From positions 372,001 through 436,000 of the forward strand of contig JASSUH010000001.1 in NCBI GenBank assembly GCA_031963445.1: 64,000 nucleotides of DNA. Direction: 5' to 3'. Of the stretch, positions 28,516-37,662 are shown piece by piece. The number at the start of each line of letters is the position of its first letter. Position 1 is the first letter of the stretch. Both the position numbers and the translations under genes were made by a program. This DNA comes from JASSUD01 sp031963445 (GTDB lineage: Bacteria > Pseudomonadota > Gammaproteobacteria > Burkholderiales > Burkholderiaceae). The notes beneath the pieces are model-generated. The model was not told the DNA's origin. It saw nothing but the letters and a program-made list of their open reading frames with translations, and made no database searches.

Positions 28516-30765
28516 ATGCCTCCGGCTCTTTCCGTCTGCCCATCACAAACGTTCACCGATTCTATTCTTCAAAAATTCAATGGTGAATATCCGACTTTGC
28601 CTTCTGCCCATGTACTTATAGAGTTTCCTACCGCTACAGAGACAAGCGCAGAGAAGAGGGCTCCTCTTATAGATCTTGACGAAGGGGTGCATGCTTTTAC
28701 TGCGCTTGTCAAAGTAATCATGCATGCCATCGCAGGAGGAGAGAGTTTGGCGAGTATTGAGGCAGCTTTATTAGCACATTCAGCTAACAGCTATGCTGCG
28801 TTTCAAGTAGCCCTATCTAGCATCGGGGATTTTGCGTTAACCATGGGACTTTCCCCGCTCACGATTGTTTTAGGTGGCTTAGCAGCTAAATGCGGGCGAG
28901 AAGAATTGGAAGAGGTAAGTGAAAAGACACCAGAATTAAATGAGAAGCTAACGTCATTAAAAAAACAGCTTAATGACGAGCCATTGCAAATCGAAGCAAA
29001 GAGAGAGCTGCTAGCGCTCCCACAAAAATACCCCCCCCTACAACCGAAAAGTTTCGGGTTAGCGCAAGTGCCTGAATCATCGTTCATTGAAGGGAAAATC
29101 TCGCTGTTAGAGCACCTCCGGGCACAACAAGAACTCAATGCAACCTTATCTGACATCAAGACGAACCAGCTAAATAAAGGTATTGGCGAGGCTTCGCTAG
29201 GCTCCGGCACCATTATCGCTTTCAAAGCATTGATGGAATGGGCCACTCAGCTGGAATTGATCATTTCAAGCGGCACCTTCGATGTAGCCCGCTTAATTTC
29301 AGAAGGGCTGTTAACAGGGGGGCAAGCTACTCTAGCCACCACTGTCGGCATGACTTCAACACTTGTGCTCACTCCGCTTGCGGCAATCTATGCTGTGACA
29401 TTAGGTGCTTATTTTGTTGAAAAATCAGTCCTTCTAAAAGATGCAAGGCAAGCAGGCAAAAAACAACTTGCCGATCTCTTGGAGGCGGATTTTATAAAAG
29501 CCAACAAAGAGTTTGTCAAAATATTAGGCGACAAAGAAAATTTAGTTGAAAAATATTTAAGCTGGCTCGATGAAACATTAAAAAAAGGTGAGAAATTTGA
29601 TAGCTACTTCTTAAATTGCAATGTCGCTTTTTTAGCCAGTAGCGTAGTTTATACGCTTGGGGTAATAGGTAAAGCAGCGCTGGTGATTGCTGCACTGGCT
29701 GGCTTTACCGCCTTAGCAGCTAATCCTGTGTTGCATGGCGTAGCGCTCACGCTGACTATCATTGGTAGCATTGTGATGACAGTGTTCTCGCATCAGTTTT
29801 TATTCGGTCATGAGCAACAAAAAAACTACGATAGTTATCGCACTGCGGACGCACCAGATTTAGATCGAAATTTTCTCGCAGCTATTGATGGTACGTTCGG
29901 CGCAGAAGAAGGTCTTAAAGAAGGCGTTCAATTACGCGCTGAGCTGCTTGAGTATTATCAAATACGAGATAAAGCGCAGCAGAAATTTTTAGATAAATCT
30001 CCCAGCGTTAAAAAAGGTTTTAGCTTGCCATTTTTTGCAACTGATAAGTCGCCCGAAGAAAATTCACTGGAAAATTGGCTAGCAACGTCTGAAGGCAACA
30101 CAGCATTGGTTGAATTTATGGGAGAAACCTTAAAAGCGCAGCAAACGTATTTGCAGGCGAAAAATACAGTGCATCAGAAAATGTATCGCGCTGGTGGTAA
30201 CTTTAGTAGAGAGAAATATGCTTTTTCTGAAAATAGAAAAAAAGATTCTGCTCTTGAAACGCAAGTCACTTCATTGCTTGATACTCTTGAGCAGTCTTTG
30301 TCAGAAGACTTACTAGGCTCGCAAAAACTTGTCGAGATAAAAAAATGTTTTATCTATTATCAACGTGCTCAAGCCATTGACACTAAGACTAATTGGTCAG
30401 ATAGCGCGCTATTAAGCGAGGCAATAGAAGAAGAGACAAACGGAGCAGAAGAAAAGCAAAGTATCAACCAGCTTCTTGCCCAACACTTGCTTGATGAAAA
30501 CTATAAAGCATCGTTTGATAAGCTCCTTGAGACCGAGTTTCAAGCGCGTAGACTATATGAAGCAATGGAAGGGACTCAGCCCGCAAGCGTAGCAACTAAA
30601 CATGAACTATTGCACAAGCCCGTACGGAACTCTTCTGCAAACCAACCTGTCTTCACAGAAGACTTGATGACATTTCCTGAATTGGGTAAGCCCGCACAAA
30701 ACTCTTTTGCAAGCCAATCGACCTGCGGAAGAGACTCGATGATGTGGTCTAAATTCTATGCATGA
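28516..30765 (+). CDS. Large hypothetical membrane protein (749 aa)
   Basis: AAGGA precedes the ATG. The first 215 residues are mixed, with a hydrophobic stretch near 85-120. Two strongly hydrophobic blocks follow: about 255-305 (ATTVGMTSTLVLTPLAAIYA and flanks) and about 370-430 (SSVVYTLGVIGKAALVIAAL, then ALTLTIIGSIVMTVF), probably four membrane spans in two hairpins. The remaining 300 residues are charged and helical. The C-terminus has a short imperfect repeat (HKPVRNSSANQP, GKPAQNSFASQS). No signal peptide and no known domain were recognised. The pattern, hydrophobic hairpins between long soluble helical parts, resembles secreted proteins that insert into host membranes, but this is only an analogy. 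Confidence 0.8.
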   Translation: MPPALSVCPSQTFTDSILQKFNGEYPTLPSAHVLIEFPTATETSAEKRAPLIDLDEGVHAFTALVKVIMHAIAGGESLASIEAALLAHSANSYAAFQVALSSIGDFALTMGLSPLTIVLGGLAAKCGREELEEVSEKTPELNEKLTSLKKQLNDEPLQIEAKRELLALPQKYPPLQPKSFGLAQVPESSFIEGKISLLEHLRAQQELNATLSDIKTNQLNKGIGEASLGSGTIIAFKALMEWATQLELIISSGTFDVARLISEGLLTGGQATLATTVGMTSTLVLTPLAAIYAVTLGAYFVEKSVLLKDARQAGKKQLADLLEADFIKANKEFVKILGDKENLVEKYLSWLDETLKKGEKFDSYFLNCNVAFLASSVVYTLGVIGKAALVIAALAGFTALAANPVLHGVALTLTIIGSIVMTVFSHQFLFGHEQQKNYDSYRTADAPDLDRNFLAAIDGTFGAEEGLKEGVQLRAELLEYYQIRDKAQQKFLDKSPSVKKGFSLPFFATDKSPEENSLENWLATSEGNTALVEFMGETLKAQQTYLQAKNTVHQKMYRAGGNFSREKYAFSENRKKDSALETQVTSLLDTLEQSLSEDLLGSQKLVEIKKCFIYYQRAQAIDTKTNWSDSALLSEAIEEETNGAEEKQSINQLLAQHLLDENYKASFDKLLETEFQARRLYEAMEGTQPASVATKHELLHKPVRNSSANQPVFTEDLMTFPELGKPAQNSFASQSTCGRDSMMWSKFYA

Positions 30766-30803
30766 AATTCAGTTATTTTTTAGCCGTATTGTTTTTTAAG
30801 CGC

Positions 30804-30844
30804 TGCCCGATTCTTAGCACACTAGGAGTCGGGCAAATTTTTTT
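30804..30844. terminator. Rho-independent terminator
   Basis: The stem tgcccgattc (30804-30813) pairs with gagtcgggca (30826-30835), one G-T pair, with a 12-base loop. AAATTTTTTTT follows. It lies 40 bp after the membrane protein gene and before the convergent fur gene. Confidence 0.8.
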
Positions 30845-30925
30845 AAAGGCTTTTGATTAAGCTGCCGAACAAATGAGAGGCGAAAGAGTGGGCTAGCTTT
30901 TACCGGCTTATATGCTTAATGCTTC

Positions 30926-31351
30926 TTATTTCTTATGCGGGCAATTTTCTTTGCTGCAAGAGCCATATAAAGCCAGTGAATGCGCTTGCAAGGTAAAGCC
31001 ATATTTTTTAGCGATCATATGTTGGCGGCGCTCAATTTCAGCGTCGTGAAATTCTTCAACTATGCCGCAGTCAACGCAAATCAAATGATCATGATGTTCG
31101 CCCTCATTCAGCTCGAACACCGATTTGCCCGTTTCAAAATTGCTGCGCGTTAGCAGACCAGCTTGTTCAAACTGAGTGAGTACACGATAAACCGTGGCTA
31201 AACCAATATCCAGATCTTCGTTTAACAAACTGCGATAGACATCCTCAGCAGTAAGATGCCGGATTGCACTATTTTGAAAAATTTCTAAAATCTTAAGACG
31301 CGGCAAAGTCGCTTTAAGGCCAATACTTTTAAGATCAGATGGATTACTCAT
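30926..31351 (-). CDS. fur: Ferric uptake regulator
   Basis: Iron-sensing DNA-binding repressor. The 141 residues have the winged-helix N-terminus (KATLPRLKILEIFQ, HLTAEDVYRSLL, GLATVYRVLTQFEQAG), the metal-binding EHHDHLICVDCG motif, and a second Cys pair near the end (CSKENCPHKK). It is divergent from bamE, the usual neighbour in Burkholderia. The spacer holds GATAATAAT near 31412-31420, a weak half-site that might allow autoregulation. Confidence 0.97.
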   Translation of the reverse strand: MSNPSDLKSIGLKATLPRLKILEIFQNSAIRHLTAEDVYRSLLNEDLDIGLATVYRVLTQFEQAGLLTRSNFETGKSVFELNEGEHHDHLICVDCGIVEEFHDAEIERRQHMIAKKYGFTLQAHSLALYGSCSKENCPHKK

Positions 31352-31439
31352 CGTCGTATTCTGTGAAGGGTTTACATCAGCTACCAGGCAGTGGCGTACA
31401 ATGCGAGGTCTGATAATAATGTTTTTTCGTCGCTCTGTC

Positions 31440-31483
31440 AGAACCTGTTAAGAAAAGTCTGCATCTCCCCTAAAACAGGTTAT
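31440..31483. repeat. Deleted repeat remnant with AGAACCTGTT ends
   Basis: AGAACCTGTTAAG at the left and CTAAAACAGGTT at the right, with only about 20 bases between. It looks like a type A or B element that has lost its inner arms. It lies in the fur-bamE spacer. Confidence 0.55.
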
Positions 31484-31554
31484 TAAAAATTGATAGGCAG
31501 CTAACTGTCTATCCCCCATCCTGGCAGAGCAAAAATCGAGCACCCAAAGAGAAA

Positions 31555-32049
31555 ATGAGCCAAAAGTTTTTTACTCACATTAAGCGATATCGCGCCACAC
31601 TTCTGGTACTTATTAGTGTGCTTCCATTTGCCGCTTGCTCCAGCTACAACAGCGTCACACAACGCGTAGCGCAACGCATTACCCCTTATCACATTACGAT
31701 TGTGCAAGGCAATTTCGTTTCACGCGAAGCTGCTTCACAATTGACTGTGGGTATGTCGCGTGAACAAGTCAAAGATATATTAGGTGCACCACTGCTAACC
31801 GATATATTCCATGCCCAGCGTTGGGACTATGTGTTTTATTTCAAACGCGGCGCCAAAGAAATTGTGCAGCCGCGACATTTCATTGTTTATTTTGAAGGTG
31901 AGCAACTAGCCCGTTGGGTAGGTGGCGAAGATCTTCCTTCAGAAAACGAATTAATTGCTGCGATTGATGGGAATAACCGCGCTAATACACGTAGCAAGCA
32001 ACAAGAACCCCCAGCGCAAACGAAGAACCCAGCGCCCACAGTGAAATAA
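31555..32049 (+). CDS. bamE: Outer membrane protein assembly factor BamE
   Basis: Lipoprotein of the BAM complex, which folds outer-membrane proteins. The 164 residues have a basic start and hydrophobic signal (TLLVLISVLPFAACSS) with a lipobox ending at Cys28. The SmpA/OmlA fold follows (QGNFVSREAASQLTVGMSRE, VKDILGAPLLTDIFHAQRWD, YVFYFKRG). The C-terminal 35 residues are low-complexity Gln/Pro/Asn. It is divergent from fur. dapB, which often follows in relatives, is not here. Confidence 0.95.
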   Translation: MSQKFFTHIKRYRATLLVLISVLPFAACSSYNSVTQRVAQRITPYHITIVQGNFVSREAASQLTVGMSREQVKDILGAPLLTDIFHAQRWDYVFYFKRGAKEIVQPRHFIVYFEGEQLARWVGGEDLPSENELIAAIDGNNRANTRSKQQEPPAQTKNPAPTVK

Positions 32050-32071
32050 TTAACGTGCGCCTCTTTACCTA

Positions 32072-32111
32072 GCTTCGTTTAGCCAAATAAATATTTTTTG
32101 CTAAACGAAGC
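32072..32111. terminator. Hairpin after bamE
   Basis: GCTTCGTTTAGC and its exact inverse GCTAAACGAAGC enclose 16 bases, 22 bp after the bamE stop. The T run lies inside the loop rather than after the stem, so its role as a terminator is uncertain. The stretch from 32112 to 32303 shows nothing else. Confidence 0.4.
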
Positions 32112-32303
32112 GCTTGATAAATATCAGATCTATAAAGCAACCTTCAACATTAGCTTCAGCGCAAGCGCAAATTAAACTCAACTTGCGTAAAAGCATTGGC
32201 TCGGATTCCTCCGAAATAGTTATTCACTTTGGCTTGCTTAATTCTCAGTCACTTTTAATGCTGGCTTGGCGAGCATATGATGCATGCTAAGCGAGTTCCC
32301 AAA

Positions 32304-32404
32304 AGGAGGCGCTGAATAAACCGGGAGCGGCGTCATGCCTCCTTGCCGTACTAGTGTACTGTCTGCGTCGGCATTCCTTGCTCCCGATTCATTCAGCGTC
32401 TCCT
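32304..32404. repeat. Type D palindromic repeat
   Basis: The ends are AGGAGGCGCTGAATAAACC and its inverse, ending ATTCAGCGTCTCCT. The centre reads ttgccgtactagtgtactg-tctgcg, the same core as in type B repeats at 9350-9452 and 48238-48340. It ends 16 bp before the hydrolase start. Confidence 0.88.
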
Positions 32405-32420
32405 AAAATCTTGATAAAAG

Positions 32421-33068
32421 ATGAATACTCACACGCAAAAATATCTAATTGATGGAAACGTTGGGCGCATCGAAGTAGCCCTTGATTTACCTGATGCTGC
32501 GCGCACACAAGGTGCTCCTGTGCAAGGTATTGCCTTAGTGGCGCATCCTCATCCGCTCTATGGCGGGACAATGGATAATAAAGTCGCGCAGACACTGGCA
32601 CGTACTTTTACACAACTTGGCTATCTAGCTGTGCGCTCAAATTTTCGTGGAGTTGGCCAAACAGAAGGTATGCATGATCATGGTCAAGGTGAGCAAGAAG
32701 ATTTACTGACTGTGCTCGCTCACATACGCAGCCAGGCAGCTTATGCTGAAAAGCCGCTGATTTTAGCTGGCTTTTCGTTTGGTACGTTTGTGCTATCTCA
32801 TATCGCACAACACTTAACGCAACAGGGTACGCCTGCCCAACGGCTAGTCTTTATCGGTACCGCAGCCGGGAAATGGGACGTTGCGCCAGTGCCAAGTAAC
32901 ACTATCGTGATTCATGGAGAACAAGATGAAACAATTCCTCTTAGCGATGTCTACAACTGGGCACGGCCACAAGAATTACCTGTGACTGTGATACCCGGTG
33001 CAGACCATTTTTTCCATCGCAAGCTGCATATTTTGAAGCGCATCATCACTGATGCATGGTGCGTATAA
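32421..33068 (+). CDS. Alpha/beta hydrolase of the CocE/dienelactone hydrolase-like group
   Basis: The 215 residues form a compact alpha/beta hydrolase. VAHPHPLYGGTMDNKVA fits the oxyanion strand and the group-specific HPHPxxGG motif. NFRGVGQTEG follows. GFSFGTF is the nucleophile elbow (GxSxG), Asp in IHGEQDETIPL is the acid, and His in PGADHFFHRKL completes the triad. It lacks a signal peptide, so it is probably cytoplasmic. Related genes are found next to dacA in Burkholderia, where the function is not established. The substrate is unknown. Confidence 0.9.
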   Translation: MNTHTQKYLIDGNVGRIEVALDLPDAARTQGAPVQGIALVAHPHPLYGGTMDNKVAQTLARTFTQLGYLAVRSNFRGVGQTEGMHDHGQGEQEDLLTVLAHIRSQAAYAEKPLILAGFSFGTFVLSHIAQHLTQQGTPAQRLVFIGTAAGKWDVAPVPSNTIVIHGEQDETIPLSDVYNWARPQELPVTVIPGADHFFHRKLHILKRIITDAWCV

Positions 33069-33136
33069 TATTTTCATTCAATGATTTGTTAATCAACACA
33101 ACGCTCAACAGATTCATTTTTCGCCGGTCTTATCCT

Positions 33137-34369
33137 ATGCGTCTTTCCATTTCATTTCATTCTTTCTTCCGCCCGGTATTAGCTAGCGCGTTCTGCGCCC
33201 TGTTAGCATCGCAGTTATCCAACACGGCATTTGCGCAAGTTCCACCTCCCGCTGTGTTAGCACGCTCGTGGGTGCTTATCGACGCGACGAGCAATCAAGT
33301 ACTCGCCTCGGAGAATGCACAAGAACGTGTGGAGCCGGCGTCACTGACTAAGCTAATGACCGCGTATATTGTCTTTGAAGCGCTGAGAGACAAAAAAATT
33401 TCGATGAACCAAATAACGTTACCAAGCAGCATCGTGAAGAACGTCGCACGCGACGAATCACGGATGTTTTTGGAAGCGAATAAACCCGTGACGGTGAGTG
33501 ATCTGGTTTACGGCATGATCGTGCAATCGGGTAACGATGCAACGCTGGCACTGGCCGAATTAGTAGGGGGCAATGAAGCGAACTTCGTTGCGATGATGAA
33601 TAATGCCGGGCAACGCCTAGGCCTAAAGAATACTCGTTATGCTGACACCAATGGTTTACCGCACCCTCAGCATTACACCACCGCTGGCGATCTAGCTATT
33701 TTGTCAACACGCTTAATACGAGACTTCCCGCAGTATTACTCTATTTTTTCGACCAAAGAATTTACCCATAACAAAATTCGTCAATTAAACCGCAACCGAC
33801 TCTTGTGGCTCGACCAAACCGTTGACGGTGTAAAAACTGGGCATACGCAAGCAGCAGGCTTTTGCTTAATTACCTCAGCAAAACGCCCAATACCCAACGC
33901 ACCAGATATGACACGCCGTTTAGTCACCGTGATGATGGGCGAGCGCACAGAACATGATCGCGTGCAAGATAGCTTGAAAATGCTAAATTACGGCTATCAG
34001 GCTTATGACACCTCTCGCCTTTATAAAGAGGGAGAAGTCGTTAGCACCCCCCGCGTATACCAAGGCTTAGCCAATACGGTAAAAGCTGGCGTCATGACAA
34101 GCCAAGTGATAACAGTACCCAGAGGCACGGCTGATAAGATTAAAATCGCCGTCAATGATATAAGCCCACTGACCGCACCGATTAAGCGTGGCCAAGCGGT
34201 CGGCACGGTTAAAGTAAGTGCTGATAATAAAGAGATTGCTACTTTTCCAATCGTTGCGCTTGAGGATGTAGGGCAAGCCGGCATTGTGAAGCGTTTACGT
34301 GATAAGGCGCTGTTAAAGTTTAAAGAAAAGTGGCCAGCGCATTGGTTTAACTTCTTCTCGCACAAATAA
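33137..34369 (+). CDS. dacA: D-alanyl-D-alanine carboxypeptidase (penicillin-binding protein 5/6 type)
   Basis: Trims the terminal D-alanine of peptidoglycan pentapeptides in the periplasm. I set the start at the ATG at 33137, which gives a signal peptide (FFRPVLASAFCALLASQ, cleaved near AFA-QV); a longer frame from 33056 overlaps the previous gene and hides it. The 410 residues contain the active-site motifs SLTK, SGN (YGMIVQSGNDATLAL) and KTG (VDGVKTGHTQAAG). A C-terminal beta domain and an amphipathic membrane anchor (KEKWPAHWFNFFSHK) follow. Its TAA overlaps the ATG of the next gene. Confidence 0.95.
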   Translation: MRLSISFHSFFRPVLASAFCALLASQLSNTAFAQVPPPAVLARSWVLIDATSNQVLASENAQERVEPASLTKLMTAYIVFEALRDKKISMNQITLPSSIVKNVARDESRMFLEANKPVTVSDLVYGMIVQSGNDATLALAELVGGNEANFVAMMNNAGQRLGLKNTRYADTNGLPHPQHYTTAGDLAILSTRLIRDFPQYYSIFSTKEFTHNKIRQLNRNRLLWLDQTVDGVKTGHTQAAGFCLITSAKRPIPNAPDMTRRLVTVMMGERTEHDRVQDSLKMLNYGYQAYDTSRLYKEGEVVSTPRVYQGLANTVKAGVMTSQVITVPRGTADKIKIAVNDISPLTAPIKRGQAVGTVKVSADNKEIATFPIVALEDVGQAGIVKRLRDKALLKFKEKWPAHWFNFFSHK

Positions 34370-34638
34370 TGCAACCAGCTAATCAATCCTTGCTTGAGTT
34401 TCCGTGTGACTTTCCGATCAAAGTGATGGGAAAGTCACATCCTTTCTTTGTGGATACGATTTTGACGCTGCTTAAGGAATTCGATGCGGAGTTTGATAAA
34501 ACTCGCATCGAAATTCGCTCTTCGCAAGGCGGCAATTATTTGGGTTTGACCTGTACTGTGCGAGCGCAAAATCGTGAACATCTAGATAATATATACCGCG
34601 CCCTTACTTCTCATCCGATGGTATCGGTGGTGTTATAA
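34369..34638 (+). CDS. ybeD: YbeD family protein (DUF493)
   Basis: The 89 residues match the small ferredoxin-like YbeD/DUF493 family: LLEFPCDFPIKVMGKSHPFF at the start and LGLTCTVRAQNREHLDNIYR and LTSHPMVSVVL later. The ATG overlaps the dacA stop (TAATG), so the two are probably translated together. It lies between dacA and lipB, the standard order, and is thought to be regulatory for the lipoate pathway, although its role is not settled. Confidence 0.93.
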   Translation: MQPANQSLLEFPCDFPIKVMGKSHPFFVDTILTLLKEFDAEFDKTRIEIRSSQGGNYLGLTCTVRAQNREHLDNIYRALTSHPMVSVVL

Positions 34639-34680
34639 AGCCGCTCACTTGAGCCGCGGAATTGACGAGCAAAAAGCACG

Positions 34681-35361
34681 ATGAGCGCTTCTCCTCTGCC
34701 TATCCATATTCGTTGGCGTGGCATTGAACCCTATCAAACAAGCTTTGACGCAATGCAAGCTTTCACACAAGCGCGCGTTGCCGATACGCCTGATGAGCTG
34801 TGGTTAGTTGAACATCCACCCGTGTACACGTTAGGACAAGCAGGCGATCCAGCTCATTTACTTGAGCCTGATATCAACATCCCATTAGTCAAAACTGATC
34901 GTGGTGGCCAAATTACTTTTCATGGGCCTGGGCAAGTCGTTGCTTATTTATTGCTTGATCTACGACGACGCACATTGATGGTACGTGAGTTGGTCACGCG
35001 TATTGAGCAAGCTGTGATCGATACGCTAGCGGTCTATCAGTTACGCGGCGAACGTCAAACTGGGGCGCCTGGTATCTATATCCGAGAGCAGCATGCAGAT
35101 TATGCGAAGATTGCTGCGTTGGGATTAAAGATACGCAACGGTTGCAGCTATCATGGCCTCAGTTTGAACGTGCAAATGGATTTACAGCCCTTTAACCGCA
35201 TCAACCCTTGCGGCTATCCAGGGCTGGCAACCATTGATATGGCAACGCTTGGAGTAGAAACAAGTTGGCATGAGGTCTCGACTATATTAGCCGAGCACCT
35301 TATCAAACAGATTTCTAGCAGTTACTCCTCTTCTGCTAAAAATATATCCAAGAGCAACTAA
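34681..35361 (+). CDS. lipB: Octanoyltransferase LipB
   Basis: Transfers octanoyl groups from acyl carrier protein to the lipoyl domains of 2-oxoacid dehydrogenases and the glycine cleavage system. The 226 residues show LWLVEHPPVYTLGQAG, the catalytic GGQITFHGPGQVVAYLLLD, and KIAALGLKIRNGCSYHGLSL with the catalytic Lys and downstream HG, then INPCGYPGL with the active Cys. The C-terminal tail is extended and Ser/Lys-rich. lipA normally follows directly, but here a coiled-coil gene and its broken copy lie between. Confidence 0.96.
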   Translation: MSASPLPIHIRWRGIEPYQTSFDAMQAFTQARVADTPDELWLVEHPPVYTLGQAGDPAHLLEPDINIPLVKTDRGGQITFHGPGQVVAYLLLDLRRRTLMVRELVTRIEQAVIDTLAVYQLRGERQTGAPGIYIREQHADYAKIAALGLKIRNGCSYHGLSLNVQMDLQPFNRINPCGYPGLATIDMATLGVETSWHEVSTILAEHLIKQISSSYSSSAKNISKSN

Positions 35362-35520
35362 ATCAAAATAAAAATTACCTGCGCCAGAAAGGCGCGATGA
35401 ATTTATATGGCTGAACGTTATATAGATCTCTCTATCAAGCTTTGCTATAAATCAAGCAAATCATCAATTTTGAGAAACTTCTCTCCCGTTTGCTAGAATC
35501 CTAACCAGAAGGAAAATCTT

Positions 35521-36042
35521 ATGGGCGCCGTCGCTTTCGATACACTGGAATTCTTCGAGACATTAAAAGAGGCGGGCGTGCCTGACAAGCAAGCTAAGGC
35601 TTTCTCTATGGTTATACAAAAGTCACATGAAGATGCTGATCTAGCAACCAAGCAAGACATCACCCAACTGCGCTATGAAATGAGCGATGTACGTAAAGAT
35701 ATGGAGATTGGACATGAATCTTTGCGTAATGAAATAAATGGTTTACGTAAAGATATGGAGGTTAAGCATGAATCTTTGCGTAAGGATATGAAGGTTGGAC
35801 ATGAATCCTTGCGTAATGAAATAAATGGTTTACGTAAGGATATGAAGGGTGAACATGAATCCTTGCGCAAAGATATGAAGGTCGAACATGAATCCTTGCG
35901 TAAAGATATGGAGGTTAAACATGAATCTTTGCAAAAAAGAATTAAAGAATCGGAATTACGCCTAATTATTAAATTAGGCACGATTGTCGTTGCTACTGCA
36001 AGCATTCTTCCGTTGCTTCCTAAGCTTTTACATCTCTTTTGA
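35521..36042 (+). CDS. DUF1640/CCDC90-like coiled-coil membrane protein
   Basis: GAAGG precedes the ATG. The N-terminal part (FDTLEFFETLKEAGVPDKQA, then LATKQDITQLRYEM) fits the DUF1640 (CCDC90, mitochondrial calcium uniporter regulator-like) family. Residues about 58-140 are built from tandem 11-residue units (LRKDMKVEHES and variants) with LRNEING insertions, a coiled coil. A C-terminal membrane span follows (LGTIVVATASILPLLPKLL). The 33-bp DNA repeat from about 35690 to 35940 is nearly identical between units, so copy number probably varies. It interrupts the lipB-lipA pair. The function in bacteria is unknown. Confidence 0.85.
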   Translation: MGAVAFDTLEFFETLKEAGVPDKQAKAFSMVIQKSHEDADLATKQDITQLRYEMSDVRKDMEIGHESLRNEINGLRKDMEVKHESLRKDMKVGHESLRNEINGLRKDMKGEHESLRKDMKVEHESLRKDMEVKHESLQKRIKESELRLIIKLGTIVVATASILPLLPKLLHLF

Positions 36043-36094
36043 TTTACATCGTGGTAAGGAAGGTTTGCTAAAATTCGGTTCAATGGAAAACTGA

Positions 36095-36479
36095 ATGGGC
36101 GCGATTGCTCTTGATACTTGGAATTTTTTGGGACAAAAAAGCCAGCGTGCCCAAGAAGCGAACTAAAAAATCTCTGCCTACTCCGATAGCGGCGCCATGC
36201 TTTTTTGCTGCAATGTACTGACAACAAACGCATGCTTTGCTAAAGAGGCTAGACAGAGATTGCATAAAGCTTTTTATTATTATGCAAAAATCACATGAGA
36301 ATGTTGCTCTGGCAAGCAAACAAGACTTTGCCCAGCCGCGCTACGAAATAAGCGATTCGTATGAAAACCTAGTGCGTCGAATTAAAGAGATGGAACAAAA
36401 CCTGACGATTAGGGTGGGCGCAATTGCGCTTGCTTCTGTAGTGTACTTCGGCCTTTTAGGCCTTTTATATCGAACCTGA
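36095..36479 (+). pseudogene. Broken second copy of the DUF1640 coiled-coil gene
   Basis: The sequence before and after the ATG at 36095 parallels the intact gene (gctaaaatt...atggaaaa, then MGAIALDTWNF against MGAVAFDTLEF). A stop falls after 23 codons. A frame from about 36270 then continues the family pattern (MQKSHENVALASKQDFAQPR against MVIQKSHEDADLATKQDITQ) to a final membrane span (VGAIALASVVYFGLLGLLY). Between them lies about 80 bp of unrelated, possibly repeat-derived sequence. The 11-residue repeat region is missing. The copy is non-functional as a whole, although the 36237-36479 part could still be read. Confidence 0.75.
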
Positions 36480-36494
36480 CTTACACCGCCGAAC

Positions 36495-37490
36495 ATGACA
36501 ACCCCTCTTGAAAGACAGCCTGCTTTGCCTACACCACCCATTACCGAAGCCTACGACCCAACTGTTAAACAAAAGTCGCAAGCTAAAACGGCGCGGATTC
36601 CGATCAAAATTATTCCTGCAGAGAAATTAAAGAAGCCTGATTGGATTCGCGTCAAAGCAGCCTCTGGCAACTCGCGTTTTTATGAAATCAAGCAGATTTT
36701 GCGCGAACATAACCTCTATACGGTATGTGAAGAGGCTAGCTGCCCGAATATTGGGGAATGCTTTGGCAAAGGCACCGCGACTTTTATGATCATGGGCGAT
36801 AAGTGCACGCGGCGCTGCCCTTTTTGTGATGTTGGTCACGGGCGTCCTGACCCATTAGACACGAACGAGCCAGAAAACTTAGCGAAGACCATCGCCGCGC
36901 TCAAACTCAAATACGTCGTGATTACCAGTGTAGACCGCGATGATTTACGTGACGGCGGCGCCGCCCATTTTGTCTCCTGCATTCAACACGTGCGCGCATT
37001 ATCCCCGAGTACACGCATTGAAATTCTCACCCCCGATTTTCGTGGGCGTGACGACCGAGCGTTGTCCATCCTAAATGCTGCACCGCCTGATGTAATGAAC
37101 CACAACCTTGAAACCGTGCCACGTTTATATAAGGAAGCACGCCCTGGCTCTGACTATCAGCATTCGCTAAATCTATTGAAAAAATTCAAAGCCACCCATC
37201 CCCACGTTCCAACAAAATCGGGGTTGATGGTAGGGCTTGGAGAAAGCGAAGAAGAAATTCTGCAAGTGATGCGCGATCTGCGCGAGCATGATGTTGAGAT
37301 GTTAACCATCGGCCAATATCTACAACCTTCAGAACATCATCTACCGGTACGCGATTACATTCACCCAGACGTTTTTAAGAAATACGAAGAAGCCGCTTAC
37401 GAAATGGGCTTTACTCATGCCGCCGTCGGCGCAATGGTTCGCTCGAGCTACCATGCCGATGTGCAGGCGCATGAGGCTGGGGTTATTTAA
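36495..37490 (+). CDS. lipA: Lipoyl synthase
   Basis: Radical SAM enzyme that inserts two sulphur atoms into protein-bound octanoyl groups. The 331 residues contain the auxiliary-cluster cysteines EEASCPNIGECFGKGTATFM, the radical SAM motif CTRRCPFCDV, and the C-terminal VGAMVRSSYHADVQ with the RSSY motif. It lies downstream of lipB, separated by the DUF1640 gene and its remnant. A terminator follows 100 bp later. Confidence 0.98.
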   Translation: MTTPLERQPALPTPPITEAYDPTVKQKSQAKTARIPIKIIPAEKLKKPDWIRVKAASGNSRFYEIKQILREHNLYTVCEEASCPNIGECFGKGTATFMIMGDKCTRRCPFCDVGHGRPDPLDTNEPENLAKTIAALKLKYVVITSVDRDDLRDGGAAHFVSCIQHVRALSPSTRIEILTPDFRGRDDRALSILNAAPPDVMNHNLETVPRLYKEARPGSDYQHSLNLLKKFKATHPHVPTKSGLMVGLGESEEEILQVMRDLREHDVEMLTIGQYLQPSEHHLPVRDYIHPDVFKKYEEAAYEMGFTHAAVGAMVRSSYHADVQAHEAGVI

Positions 37491-37591
37491 AGAGAAAAGC
37501 CAAGCGGGGCAAAACTGCCTGTACAGAGGCTGTTGTTGTACCGTTTAGCAGCGGCCCTTATAGCTCCCGCCTTTTCTATATTTTTATAGCG

Positions 37592-37618
37592 AAAAGGATC
37601 CACTAAGGATCCTTTTTA
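37592..37618. terminator. Bidirectional terminator between lipA and the convergent gene
   Basis: AAAAGGATCC, loop ACTAA and GGATCCTTTT form a perfect 10-bp stem with T on the right and A on the left, so it could end transcription from both lipA and the minus-strand gene at 37663. Confidence 0.8.
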
Positions 37619-37662
37619 TTTAAATGCGTAAGCCTCTATATAGAGGCCATTACGAAAAGTGA

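Noticed and set aside
33056..33136. Longer start for the DD-carboxypeptidase
   Set aside because: It overlaps the preceding gene and would bury the signal peptide, which begins cleanly at the ATG at 33137.
35673..36233. Minus-strand open frame of 186 codons opposite the DUF1640 gene
   Set aside because: Its repeated 'SLRKDSC' pattern is the antisense reading of the 33-bp repeat; it has no independent start signal.
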